A stretch of DNA of 64,000 bases from CAYSAA01 sp964428905 (GTDB lineage: Bacteria; Atribacterota; Phoenicimicrobiia; Phoenicimicrobiales; Stramentimicrobiaceae): positions 1-64,000 of the forward strand of contig CAYSAA010000035.1 of assembly GCA_964428905.1 (NCBI GenBank), written 5' to 3'. The translations under genes were made by a program, and so were the position numbers. Below are positions 43,032-51,411 of the stretch, in pieces (positions within the stretch are counted from its first letter, which is position 1; each line of letters begins with the position of its first letter). The notes beneath the pieces were generated by a model. That model had not been told where the DNA came from and did no database searches. It saw nothing but the letters and a program-made list of their open reading frames with translations.

Positions 43032-44189
43032 TTACCTTTCCACTATGGAATAACTTCCATCATCATTAACCACATACAGGTTAATTCCAGTTCCTACGCG
43101 GTCTCCTTTTTCGTCAAATCCGATAGGCCCGGTAATGCTGGGGAATTCTTTCAACTCATTTTTTAGGTAATCAACCAGTACATCCGAGTCGGTAGAACCG
43201 GATTTATCAATGGCTTCCGCCAGTACCATCAAGGCATCTCCGGCATATACAGACCAGGGACTTGATGGCAGATTACCATAAGCCTCTTTATAATTTTCTT
43301 TAAATTCTACAGCTTCCGGGTTAGTAAAGTATTCAATAAGCGCTTCCTGTGTTTGATAACAACCGGCAGCATATTCCAATCCTGCTATCCTGATAAAATC
43401 CTCATTAATGGCAGCGTCTCCTCCCACAAAAGGCACATCAATTCCAATCTCTCTAGCCTGCCTAATAATCAAGCCAGCTTCCGGGAACATTGCAGTGTAA
43501 TAGAAAATATCCGGATTCGTTTCTCTTAATTTCGTTAGAGGAACGGTATAATCAGATTCACCGGGAGTAATACCGTCAAAATACACTAACTCCACTTCTC
43601 CACTATCAATATGAGCCTGTAGAGCCTTTTTTGTTTCTTCAGCTAATCCTAATGAGAAAGTGTTATTGTCATGCATGATAGCTATTCTTTTAGCACCAAA
43701 ATAAGGTACTACCTCATCGGCAAAGAATTTTCCCTGAGTATCAGTCCGGCCACAGGTACGGAAGAAATACTTTAACCCTCTTTCAGATAGATCTGTGTTA
43801 GTTGCACCGTAAGCAATGTTTATCATTTTAGCTTTTTCATAAATATCCGAAGTAGCCTGAACAAGTGGAGAACCATAGGTAGAAATTACTGCAACTATTT
43901 CATCCATTGAAATAAATTTTGTGGCTGCCAAGGCACCGGCTCTAGGCTGGAAGGCATCATCTGCTACTTCAACTTCAATCATTCGCCCATCCAGAATTCC
44001 ACCTTTTTCATTAATCATCCGAGCTGCTGTTTCGGCACATTGCTTGGCCATTTCTCCTTCTATGGCATAATCCCCGGTGATTGGAGCCTGCAAACCAATT
44101 ACGACAGGTTCTTTCTGGGCTAAAGAATTGAACGATAAGCACAAAGCAACAATGAATACTACAATAAGAATATTTTTGATTCGTTTCAT
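43032..44189 (-). CDS. livK: Liv-type periplasmic amino-acid/amide-binding protein
   Basis: At 385 residues it is a type-I periplasmic binding protein (peripla_BP_6). The signal peptide MKRIKNILIVVFIVALCL ends at NSLAQKEP; cleavage after SLA is expected and there is no lipobox cysteine. Mature motifs are VIGLQAPITGDYAIEGEMAK, the Ser/Thr ligand region (ISTYGSPLVQATSDI), and IDVPFVGGDAAINEDF. AAGGAGGAAAAT precedes ATG 44189. The ligand may be Leu/Ile/Val, proline or another amino acid; the five redox genes upstream on the same strand point to the amino acid that they oxidise. Confidence 0.9.
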   Translation of the reverse strand: MKRIKNILIVVFIVALCLSFNSLAQKEPVVIGLQAPITGDYAIEGEMAKQCAETAARMINEKGGILDGRMIEVEVADDAFQPRAGALAATKFISMDEIVAVISTYGSPLVQATSDIYEKAKMINIAYGATNTDLSERGLKYFFRTCGRTDTQGKFFADEVVPYFGAKRIAIMHDNNTFSLGLAEETKKALQAHIDSGEVELVYFDGITPGESDYTVPLTKLRETNPDIFYYTAMFPEAGLIIRQAREIGIDVPFVGGDAAINEDFIRIAGLEYAAGCYQTQEALIEYFTNPEAVEFKENYKEAYGNLPSSPWSVYAGDALMVLAEAIDKSGSTDSDVLVDYLKNELKEFPSITGPIGFDEKGDRVGTGINLYVVNDDGSYSIVER

Positions 44190-44324
44190 ATTTTCCTCCT
44201 TAAATTAATTTATAAAATAAACATGGTATATTATCACTGATTCTAATCTATAAATATTCACCTCCTTTGAAACTCTCAGATATTAAAGTTCAGGGTCTAA
44301 AATTCACACTATCAGATAATAAAC

Positions 44325-45470
44325 CTAAACCACGGATGGTTCTAAAATCAATTCACCCCTTTTAAAACGACCAATATCCAACTTTTCAATGGGCAGTTCT
44401 GACTCTTCTTCCAGCATATATTCTGCCAGCATCTTCCCCGATACAGGAGCAAGCATATAGCCATGGCCGCTAAAACCAACTGACATATAATAGCCATTCA
44501 ATTGAGGATGTTCTCCTAAAATAGGCTGAGAATCAGGGCTCATGATATAAGAACCTGACCATTGTCGAACCATATGGATATTTTTTAATACAGGCACTAA
44601 TTGCGTCATTTTTTTAGCCATTGTACTGGCGAATTGCCAGGTTGACCTCAGGTCATGCCCAATGATTTCATTTTCAGGATCCCCATAGCCACCAATAATA
44701 GTTCCATTAGGGAGTTGCTGAAAATAAAAATTTCGTGAAAAAGACATTAACATGGGACCCCATAATGGTTCTATCGGTTCGGTAATCAATATTTGATGTC
44801 TTTGAGCATAGACCGGTATCTCGACTCGGGCAATTTCTCCCACCTCTTTAGCGTATCCTCCCGCTGCATTGACTACCTTACGAGTAAATATTCGTCCTTT
44901 ATCAGTTAAAACAGCTTTCACTTGATTCTGCTCTGATTCAATTGCAATGGCTTCTGTAAATCGATATATTTTTACACCTAGTCTTTGTGCAGCCTCGGCA
45001 TAAGCAAAAGTGGTTAAAAGCGGATTAGCATTGCCATCCGTGGGACAATAACTTGCTGCCAGAACATCCTCTATATTTAGCAAAGCTACTATTTCTTTTG
45101 CCTCTTGCGGTGTAACCAATTTAGATACAATGCCCAGACTTTGTTCCAATTGAACATTTTTCTTAAATTGTACCAGTTCTTTTTCTGTATAAGCTAAAAT
45201 AAGATAACCATTTTGGTTAAATTCAATATCGTAATCCAGCTCTGCACTTAATTGTTCCAATATTCTAACACTTTCTCTGGCCAGAACACAATTCATTTCG
45301 GTACCAAATTGCTGACGGACACCTGCAGCACACCTACCGGATGAGCCCGCGGCACAAGTTTTTTTCTCTAATATTACAATATTTTTTTGACCTTTTTTTG
45401 CCAAATTGTAAGCAATACTGCATCCCTGTACACCACCACCGATAATAACCACATCCGCACTCTTAATCAT
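44325..45470 (-). CDS. FAD-dependent amino-acid dehydrogenase subunit (DAO family; PDH-beta/HcnC/sarcosine-oxidase-beta like)
   Basis: The 381-residue protein has the N-terminal FAD motif VVIIGGGVQGCSIAYNLAKK (about 8-27). AGSSGRCAAGVRQQFG and the DAO-type C-terminal SGHGYMLAPVSGKMLAEYM are typical of glycine/D-amino-acid/sarcosine/proline dehydrogenases. The start is set at ATG 45470, eight bases into the upstream gene; a GTG at 45479 is an alternative. It is the likely catalytic subunit of the five-gene redox complex and oxidises an amine C-N bond. Proline, hydroxyproline, glycine or sarcosine are candidate substrates, and none can be chosen on sequence alone. Confidence 0.87.
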   Translation of the reverse strand: MIKSADVVIIGGGVQGCSIAYNLAKKGQKNIVILEKKTCAAGSSGRCAAGVRQQFGTEMNCVLARESVRILEQLSAELDYDIEFNQNGYLILAYTEKELVQFKKNVQLEQSLGIVSKLVTPQEAKEIVALLNIEDVLAASYCPTDGNANPLLTTFAYAEAAQRLGVKIYRFTEAIAIESEQNQVKAVLTDKGRIFTRKVVNAAGGYAKEVGEIARVEIPVYAQRHQILITEPIEPLWGPMLMSFSRNFYFQQLPNGTIIGGYGDPENEIIGHDLRSTWQFASTMAKKMTQLVPVLKNIHMVRQWSGSYIMSPDSQPILGEHPQLNGYYMSVGFSGHGYMLAPVSGKMLAEYMLEEESELPIEKLDIGRFKRGELILEPSVV

Positions 45471-45735
45471 CCTTATCACCTGCCAGTGTCCCCAATGGTA
45501 TAGGTCTGGTGGGAGGACGAAATGTAGACAGCGGAATATCTTCTACCTTCTTATTGAGATACCTGGCAATGGCATGCAAGAGAATTCTCTGGCAGGTTTT
45601 TCCTTGGCATGGACCCATCCCAGCTCTGGTAATGCGCTTGATTTCATCTAATGTGGTATAACCATTATCCAGCTGTTTTCTGACCTCTCCCCAGGTGACA
45701 TCTTCACAACGACAGATAATAGTATTATCATCCAT
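45463..45735 (-). CDS. BFD-like [2Fe-2S] protein, gamma subunit of the amino-acid dehydrogenase
   Basis: A 90-residue protein with four cysteines in BFD arrangement: CRCED (residues 9-13) and GPCQGKTCQ (about 42-50). In archaeal dye-linked proline dehydrogenases and HcnB-type enzymes the same domain shuttles electrons between the FAD subunits. Here it is a separate polypeptide. It overlaps the DAO gene and the ferredoxin gene by eight bases each. The tail (about 70-90) is proline-rich. Confidence 0.88.
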   Translation of the reverse strand: MDDNTIICRCEDVTWGEVRKQLDNGYTTLDEIKRITRAGMGPCQGKTCQRILLHAIARYLNKKVEDIPLSTFRPPTRPIPLGTLAGDKDD

Positions 45736-46225
45736 TTTGCTGTTCCTCCACCTTGATATTACGAATGACCATTGCTAATTCCTTCGGGACAATAATTGAA
45801 ATAACATTGGTCTTATTTTTTGTTTTTAATACCCTGTCTACTTTTGCATCAGCCATTTTTTGTCCTGCCCGGTCTAACCCGGAAACAATCTGACCCTTTT
45901 GGGGAACAGGGAGTAATTCATAGGGAAGTTTAATCAGTGCCTCTGTATCCGAATAGCTCATATCTACCACAAAGATAGCCAAACCCGGACATGCTGCAAT
46001 ACATAGTCCGCAACCGGTACACTTACTGTAATCTACTGCAGGTAGATCATTAATATCCTCAAAAGGCATGATAGCTCCGGAAGGACAACTGGCAGCACAG
46101 GGATCACAGGGAATATGTTGAAAGCATTCTACCATCACGACCGGACCCTTGGCTAAAGCTTCCGGAGAGGGAATAACCTTTGCCAACTCTTTTTCTGTTG
46201 GTATGCCATTAGTGGGAATAGACAT
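45728..46225 (-). CDS. 4Fe-4S ferredoxin-type subunit of the amino-acid dehydrogenase
   Basis: Start set at ATG 46225 (MSIPTNGIPT), three bases after GGAGGGG; a longer frame to 46279 lies inside the upstream gene. The 165-residue protein has two cysteine clusters, CDPCAASCPSGA and CTGCGLCIAACPGLA (about residues 40-90), consistent with one or two 4Fe-4S centres. A C-terminal domain of about 70 residues ends KVEEQQNG. It is the delta-type electron carrier of the complex. It overlaps the flavoprotein gene by 17 bases and the BFD gene by eight. Confidence 0.88.
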   Translation of the reverse strand: MSIPTNGIPTEKELAKVIPSPEALAKGPVVMVECFQHIPCDPCAASCPSGAIMPFEDINDLPAVDYSKCTGCGLCIAACPGLAIFVVDMSYSDTEALIKLPYELLPVPQKGQIVSGLDRAGQKMADAKVDRVLKTKNKTNVISIIVPKELAMVIRNIKVEEQQNG

Positions 46226-47324
46226 GAGCCCCTCCTTTTTTGATGGTTGCTTTTTGTATACCCCTGGTGATTGCTTCACTCATAGGATTATTTCGTAACT
46301 GAAACAACTCTTTTTTAAACCGGTCATTCAGTTGATGGTATTCTTGGTGATAAAAACCTAAACTGGCTGCCGCATTTAAACCGGCAATCTGTCCTTCCAC
46401 CATAGCACTGCTGGCCTCCTCAATGCCAGTAACATCTCCAGCAATATAGATCTGACTATGGGTAGTCTTCATGTTCTCATCTCGTTGGGCTACATAACCA
46501 CATAGTTCAGGAATATAGACCATTTGACAATCTGCCTGCCATAAAAGTTCGGTTAAGGGGGAAAGCCCCACAGCCAGACAGACAGTATCTACCATAAGCT
46601 CTCTTTCAGTTCCCGGGATAAAATGAAAATCTTTATCAATAGTACAGACAGTTACGCTTTCCACTGCCTCACTGCCCTGAACTTCCTTTAAGGTACAGGA
46701 GGTATAGATAGGAACACCCAGTCTTCTTATTTTACTGGCATGTACCCAATAGCCGCCGACACAGGACATGGCTTCTACAATGGCTTTGACTTCTATACCG
46801 GCCTGCATCAGCTGATAGGATACAATCAAACCAATGTTACCGGCACCAACCATGAGCACTGCTTGACCTGGGATAACCCCATAAACATTCATCAGGGTCT
46901 GCACGGCTCCGGCACCGTAGACACCAGGTAAATCATTATTGATAAAGGGAAGCATGTTCTCAGAGGCACCGGTAGCCACAATGACCCGGCGAGGTTTGAC
47001 TTTGATCATCTCATCACCATCAAGCCCTTTTAGAATAGTCAACACACCATCCGGATAATAACCGGTGACAGTGGCCTGGGTTAAAACATCAATATAGGGA
47101 GATTGCTTAATCTCACGGATAAAATTTCTGGCAATATCAATACCCCGGATTCCGGCAAACTGTTTGGTAGAACCAAAAAACTTATGAGTCTGCTTGATGA
47201 GCTGTCCTCCCAATTGAAGGCCGTCATCGACTAATAGGACGCTTGCAGCACAGGAAGCAGCTGTCAAGGTTGCAGCCAGACCAGCCGGTCCTCCTCCCAC
47301 AATAACAATATCATACTCTTTCAA
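46209..47324 (-). CDS. FAD/NAD(P)-binding oxidoreductase subunit (PDH-alpha/HcnB-like)
   Basis: The 371-residue pyridine-nucleotide-disulfide-like flavoprotein has YDIVIVGGGPAGLAATLTAA (FAD), VLMVGAGNIGLIVSYQLM (NAD(P), about 156-173) and the C-terminal FAD motif QIYIAGDVTGIEEASSAM (about 291-308). In HcnB and archaeal proline dehydrogenase alpha this unit links the Fe-S centres to NAD(H) or dye acceptors. The BFD domain that HcnB often carries at its C-terminus is a separate gene here. It lies 16 bases after the [2Fe-2S] gene. Confidence 0.88.
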   Translation of the reverse strand: MKEYDIVIVGGGPAGLAATLTAASCAASVLLVDDGLQLGGQLIKQTHKFFGSTKQFAGIRGIDIARNFIREIKQSPYIDVLTQATVTGYYPDGVLTILKGLDGDEMIKVKPRRVIVATGASENMLPFINNDLPGVYGAGAVQTLMNVYGVIPGQAVLMVGAGNIGLIVSYQLMQAGIEVKAIVEAMSCVGGYWVHASKIRRLGVPIYTSCTLKEVQGSEAVESVTVCTIDKDFHFIPGTERELMVDTVCLAVGLSPLTELLWQADCQMVYIPELCGYVAQRDENMKTTHSQIYIAGDVTGIEEASSAMVEGQIAGLNAAASLGFYHQEYHQLNDRFKKELFQLRNNPMSEAITRGIQKATIKKGGAHVYSH

Positions 47325-47340
47325 CGTTTCACCTTCTTTT

Positions 47341-47625
47341 TTATTGTCTTTCTACAACCATTCCCTCTTCTAATTTGGTAACACAGGTTCGGACATTGGG
47401 GATACCGTTTACTTTCATTAAACAGGAAGAGCACTTCCCGATGGCACAGAAGAAACCGCGGGGGCGTTTCAATTTTATACTGTAGCTTAAAACTTTAATA
47501 TCGGCTGCCACCAAGGCTGCCGCGATAGGTTCATCACAATAACCTTCCAACTTCTTTCCCTGGAATGTAAAGCTAACCTTTTCCCCGTGCTGAAATTGCA
47601 GGATAGGATGTTCTTGTATTCTCAT
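47341..47625 (-). CDS. Plant-type [2Fe-2S] ferredoxin subunit (HcnA-like)
   Basis: A 94-residue protein with the HcnA/sarcosine-oxidase-like [2Fe-2S] motif: CAIGKCSSCLMKVNG with the fourth cysteine in NVRTC (about residues 58-82). VSFTFQGKKLEGYCDEPIAA is the typical N-terminal beta-grasp. GGAG precedes ATG 47625. It is the first gene of the five-gene dehydrogenase operon. Confidence 0.9.
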   Translation of the reverse strand: MRIQEHPILQFQHGEKVSFTFQGKKLEGYCDEPIAAALVAADIKVLSYSIKLKRPRGFFCAIGKCSSCLMKVNGIPNVRTCVTKLEEGMVVERQ

Positions 47626-47977
47626 AAGATTATGCTCCTCTAGGTAAAAATTTATTCAGCAGTTTCTTAATGTACTCTCTCTATATTGAGAATAGCATTC
47701 TATTAACAGTTATACAAGTAAATATCGCATCCGCATAGCGGGTGGTTTTTTTAAGCATTACCACCTTCAAAGAAGGGGGTTTTTATAGGTAAATAAAAAA
47801 CAGAGAAATAATATAAAGAAATTTATTTCTCTGTTTTTTATTTTATTACTGGAAAATAGATTGATAAAACAATCATTTCTTAGTACAATTTGTGCAATGA
47901 CTTTGCTATATTTCCACACTGCGAAAGTTTTCCCTTCTAGCAATTTTATCTTCACTAGCAAAAGCTAGCATCCTAAA
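47626..47977. other. 352-bp intergenic region between the dehydrogenase operon and ftsZ
   Basis: No gene is supported; a 64-codon frame here overlaps the ftsZ terminator and has no ribosome site. The region contains a GGTGGT...ACCACC inverted repeat (47741-47765), two small plus-strand terminator-like hairpins followed by T runs (near 47731-47752 and 47761-47785), and the ftsZ terminator. The promoter of the dehydrogenase operon must be near 47660-47720; only weak TTGTAT/TATTCT boxes with a 17-base spacer were found. Confidence 0.5.
47795..47838 (-). terminator. Terminator of the dcw operon downstream of ftsZ (bidirectional)
   Basis: A long AT-rich stem (AAACAGAGAAATAA / TTATTTCTCTGTTT) with A tracts on one side and T tracts on the other, so it can act on both strands. 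It lies about 140 bases after the ftsZ stop. Confidence 0.72.
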
Positions 47978-49108
47978 TTATCTATTTTTACGTAGGAAAG
48001 TCGGAATTTCTAAATCTTCATAACGAACATTATCCTTTGGCATTTCTTCGCTTATTTCTTTATTAGCTGTCTCATTATCAGCTGCTACTTTTTCTTTCTT
48101 TTCTCCAACAGGCTCGACTACACTTTCTCTAAATTGTTCTTTTTCATCTGATGAGAACATATCAAAGCCGGTTGCAATCACTGTAACACGAATATCTTCA
48201 CCAAGAGACTCGTTAATCACTGCTCCAAATATGATATTTGCATCTGCATTTGCGGCTTCTTGAATAATTTCAGCAGCTTGGTTGACTTCAAAAAGAGTCA
48301 TATTTTTTCCACCTGAAATATTAAATAATATTCCTTTTGCATCAGTAATTTTAGTCCCCAACAAAGAACTATTCACAGCATTGTAAGCAGCTTCGCTGGC
48401 ACGATTTTCGCCATTAGCCCTGCCTATCCCCATAATAGCGGTCCCGGCATTTTCCATAATCATCTTGACATCGGCAAAGTCAACATTGATTAGACCTGGT
48501 TCAACAACAATTTCTGAAATTCCCTGAATTCCATGAAGCAACAATTCGTCTGCTATTTTAAAAGCCTCTAAAACTGGGGTATTCTCTGCAATAATTTGCA
48601 GTAGTCGATCATTGGGGATTACGATTAGGGTATCTACGTATTCCTTAAGCAATTTAATGCCCTCTTCTGCTTGTTTCTTTCTTTTTATTCCTTCAAAAGT
48701 AAAAGGTGTGGTAACCACACCAACTGTTAAGGCACCTAATTCTTTGGATACCTGAGCAATAACCGGACTTCCACCAGTACCCGTTCCTCCGCCCATTCCT
48801 GCTGTAATAAAAACCATATCTGAACCTTCTAATGCCTTAGCAATTTTATCCTTATCTTCTTCAGCCGCTCTTTTACCAATATCAGGATTGGATCCACTAC
48901 CTAAACCCATAGTAATTCTGCTGCCTATCTGAATTTTTTGCTCAGCATTGGAAAGAGCCAGCACTTGAGCATCAGTATTGGCAGAAATATATTTCACACC
49001 ATTAATGCTTTCTTCAATCATTCTATTAACCGCATTACCTCCGCCTCCTCCAACTCCAATTACTTTAATATCAGCAAATGACCCAGGTCTTTCTGGGATA
49101 TTATTCAT
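47978..49108 (-). CDS. ftsZ: Cell division GTPase FtsZ
   Basis: Start set at ATG 49108 (MNNIPERPG), six bases after GGGAGGG; a start six codons upstream lacks support. The 376-residue protein has [15 protein letters not shown], the tubulin signature [13 protein letters not shown] (about 104-116), and [12 protein letters not shown] linker of about 45 charged residues leads to the C-terminal peptide [11 protein letters not shown], the binding tail for FtsA/ZipA/SepF. It polymerises into the Z-ring under the membrane. It ends the dcw cluster. Confidence 0.97.
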   Translation of the reverse strand: MNNIPERPGSFADIKVIGVGGGGGNAVNRMIEESINGVKYISANTDAQVLALSNAEQKIQIGSRITMGLGSGSNPDIGKRAAEEDKDKIAKALEGSDMVFITAGMGGGTGTGGSPVIAQVSKELGALTVGVVTTPFTFEGIKRKKQAEEGIKLLKEYVDTLIVIPNDRLLQIIAENTPVLEAFKIADELLLHGIQGISEIVVEPGLINVDFADVKMIMENAGTAIMGIGRANGENRASEAAYNAVNSSLLGTKITDAKGILFNISGGKNMTLFEVNQAAEIIQEAANADANIIFGAVINESLGEDIRVTVIATGFDMFSSDEKEQFRESVVEPVGEKKEKVAADNETANKEISEEMPKDNVRYEDLEIPTFLRKNR

Positions 49109-49149
49109 AATTAACCCTCCCTTCAAATCTTAGTAATAAATTTATAATT

Positions 49150-50382
49150 TTAAAAAAAGTCTCTTAACCAATTCGTTAGTTTGGCAAAGATTGCTGTGCT
49201 TTTTTTTCTGTTCGCTCTATTTGAACCTGCTATTTTTTCCTGTTCAATGGCAAAATCAAGCAAACCCATAACAGTAGAAAATCTTGGGTCATTAATCAAG
49301 TCTCCCAATTCGCCTTGATAATCTGGTTTACCCAAACGAATATTTGTACCAAATACCTTTCCAGCTAAATCTGTAATGCCGGGCAGAAGCGCAGACCCTC
49401 CTGTTAATACCACACCCTGTGTAATCACATGAAAATAGTTTGATCTTTCCAGTTCTTCTTTTATTAAGCTAAAAACCTCCTGCACTCTTGGTTCAATAAT
49501 ATCAACCAGATATTTTTTTGCTATTTTCTCTTTCTCCTTACCATTGACTTTGGCAACTTCCACTACATCCTCAGGAGAAATATAATTTCCCATTACATTG
49601 CCATATTTTAGCTTTAATTTCTCTGATTCTTCAATAGAAGTTTTGAGGCCAATAGCTAAATCATTCGTAATTTGTATTCCACCTAAAGGTAATATGGAAG
49701 AATATGCGATGTTATCATTCATAAAAACAGAAATATCAGATGAACCTGCTCCCATATCAACCAGAAGAACCCCCAACTCTTTTTCAGTTTTATTTAGTAT
49801 GGCATTTCCAGAAGCAAGATTACCAAAGATTAACTCATCTACTTCTAATTCAGCCATCTCCATACATTTTAACAAATTTTGAACAGCAGTAATGGAACCT
49901 GTTACAATATGAACTTTTCCTTCCAATCTCGAACCAGTCATACCTACAGGATCTACAATACCTTTCTGACCATCTAAAATAAATTCCCTAGGTAGAACAT
50001 GAATCAACTCCCTTTCCGGTGAAACTACACCGGCTTTAGCAGCTTCAATTACTTTTTCAATGTCCTCCTCTCCTATCTCTGAACTATCTTTGGGCACTGC
50101 AATAACTCCCTGACTATTAAAAGAAGAAAGATGACTCCCATTGACTGCCACAACTGCAGAATCCATTTTCACACCGGCCATTCGCTCTGCATTACTCATC
50201 GATTCTCTAACAACTTCGGCAGCTTGATCTAAATCAACAATAACCCCTCTCCTGATACCCTTAGATGGAACAGCTCCCACTCCCACTATTTCAACATGAT
50301 CATCTTCTCCTACTTCTGCAATCAGTGTATTGGTCTTACTTGTTCCAATATCTATTCCTGCTATTAGAATCTCACCTCTCAT
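49150..50382 (-). CDS. ftsA: Cell division protein FtsA
   Basis: Start set at ATG 50382 (MRGEILIAGIDIG), five bases after GGAGGG. The 410-residue actin-like ATPase has LIAGIDIGTSKTNTLIAEVG (phosphate 1), the SHS2/1C domain (about 80-160), LLVDMGAGSSDISVFMN (phosphate 2) and GVVLTGGSALLPGI (adenosine). The C-terminal amphipathic helix ends FAKLTNWLRDFF and anchors the protein to the membrane. It lies 41 bases upstream of ftsZ. The 195-base gap before it holds only weak promoter-like boxes. Confidence 0.96.
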   Translation of the reverse strand: MRGEILIAGIDIGTSKTNTLIAEVGEDDHVEIVGVGAVPSKGIRRGVIVDLDQAAEVVRESMSNAERMAGVKMDSAVVAVNGSHLSSFNSQGVIAVPKDSSEIGEEDIEKVIEAAKAGVVSPERELIHVLPREFILDGQKGIVDPVGMTGSRLEGKVHIVTGSITAVQNLLKCMEMAELEVDELIFGNLASGNAILNKTEKELGVLLVDMGAGSSDISVFMNDNIAYSSILPLGGIQITNDLAIGLKTSIEESEKLKLKYGNVMGNYISPEDVVEVAKVNGKEKEKIAKKYLVDIIEPRVQEVFSLIKEELERSNYFHVITQGVVLTGGSALLPGITDLAGKVFGTNIRLGKPDYQGELGDLINDPRFSTVMGLLDFAIEQEKIAGSNRANRKKSTAIFAKLTNWLRDFF

Positions 50383-50577
50383 ATACGCCCTCCTATATGC
50401 TAAACAATGCAATTTCCGAGCTAGTCAAAGGAGAAAACTCCCCTGAAACCCTTCAAGTTATTTTTTTCTTCTACATTTTTTAAGGTACCTATTTTAAATA
50501 TTTGTTAGATTCATACTCTTATTTGTTAAGAATTTATTTTATAGCCAGGTATTTTTTGAAATCCTGATGCTAAAAAA

Positions 50578-51369
50578 CTATTCTTTAAGTATAATTGATA
50601 ACCTCTCATTATACTTCATATTGATTTCCTGGAGCTGCATCTCTTCCTGAGCAACCTTTTGTAAGGCTTTTTCCAGCAAATACCATTCATCAATCAGCTG
50701 GTCTCCATTTTCGATTCTAACTTCAATTTGGTTCTCTTTATGAAATAAAAGGTATTCTTCGTTGGAAATTACCTTTATTTTATAAAATTGATCCGGGAAA
50801 ATATTTTCTAATGCATAAATTATTCTTGGTATATTTTGATATTCCTGGCTATCAATTGTTTCTCCTGGATTTTTTTTCCCAATAGCCAATCCCGTAATGA
50901 TATATAAACCAAACTCATTATCTGACTCCTGTGATATTGATAAAATAATTCCCTCTTCGCTAATCAGATAAAAGTGATTCTCACAAAAGATCAGCACACC
51001 AGGTTGACGTTCCACAACTTGAATATTCAACTGATTGGGAAATATTTTTTTTATGGAAACATCTGCTATCCAAGGATTATTTAAAAGGTTCGCATTGGTT
51101 TTTTCAATATTAAAATGAAATAAATTGATATAAAACTGAATTCCCCCCTGGGTTATAATGGTTTCATTGCTGAGATAATTATTTCCATTAATATTGACCT
51201 TTTTAACCTCAAACCACTGGGACGTAAAAATAAAATAGAAAAAATTCCATCCTAAAAAAGCTATAATGCTATAGTAAAAAAATACTTTGGTCAGATTAAA
51301 TTTTCTAGTACTTTCCTCGTTCTTCTCGGAAAGAACCTCTTCATTATCCTCTGAATTCTGATAATTAAT
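50578..51369 (-). CDS. ftsQ: FtsQ/DivIB cell division protein, apparently using a non-standard (ATT) start
   Basis: The 263-residue reading frame has a cytoplasmic N-terminus, one membrane segment (FFYYSIIAFLGWNFFYFIF, about 38-56), a POTRA domain starting WFEVKKVNINGNNYL, and a beta domain (about 125-240). This is the full FtsQ layout at normal family length. From the in-frame stop at 51388-51390 there is no ATG, GTG or TTG until the TTG at 51030, inside the POTRA/beta region. A good AGAGGA site at 51379-51384 is nine bases before ATT 51369, which is taken as start. Its position between murB and ftsA supports the identity. A sequencing error is the alternative. Confidence 0.8.
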   Translation of the reverse strand: MNYQNSEDNEEVLSEKNEESTRKFNLTKVFFYYSIIAFLGWNFFYFIFTSQWFEVKKVNINGNNYLSNETIITQGGIQFYINLFHFNIEKTNANLLNNPWIADVSIKKIFPNQLNIQVVERQPGVLIFCENHFYLISEEGIILSISQESDNEFGLYIITGLAIGKKNPGETIDSQEYQNIPRIIYALENIFPDQFYKIKVISNEEYLLFHKENQIEVRIENGDQLIDEWYLLEKALQKVAQEEMQLQEINMKYNERLSIILKE

Positions 51370-51411
51370 AAAGCCAATTCCTCTTATCTAATTATAATAT
51401 CTGTCTTTATC

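Noticed and set aside
47767..47961. A 64-codon frame downstream of ftsZ
   Set aside because: It spans the ftsZ terminator hairpin, lacks a ribosome site and looks like no known protein.
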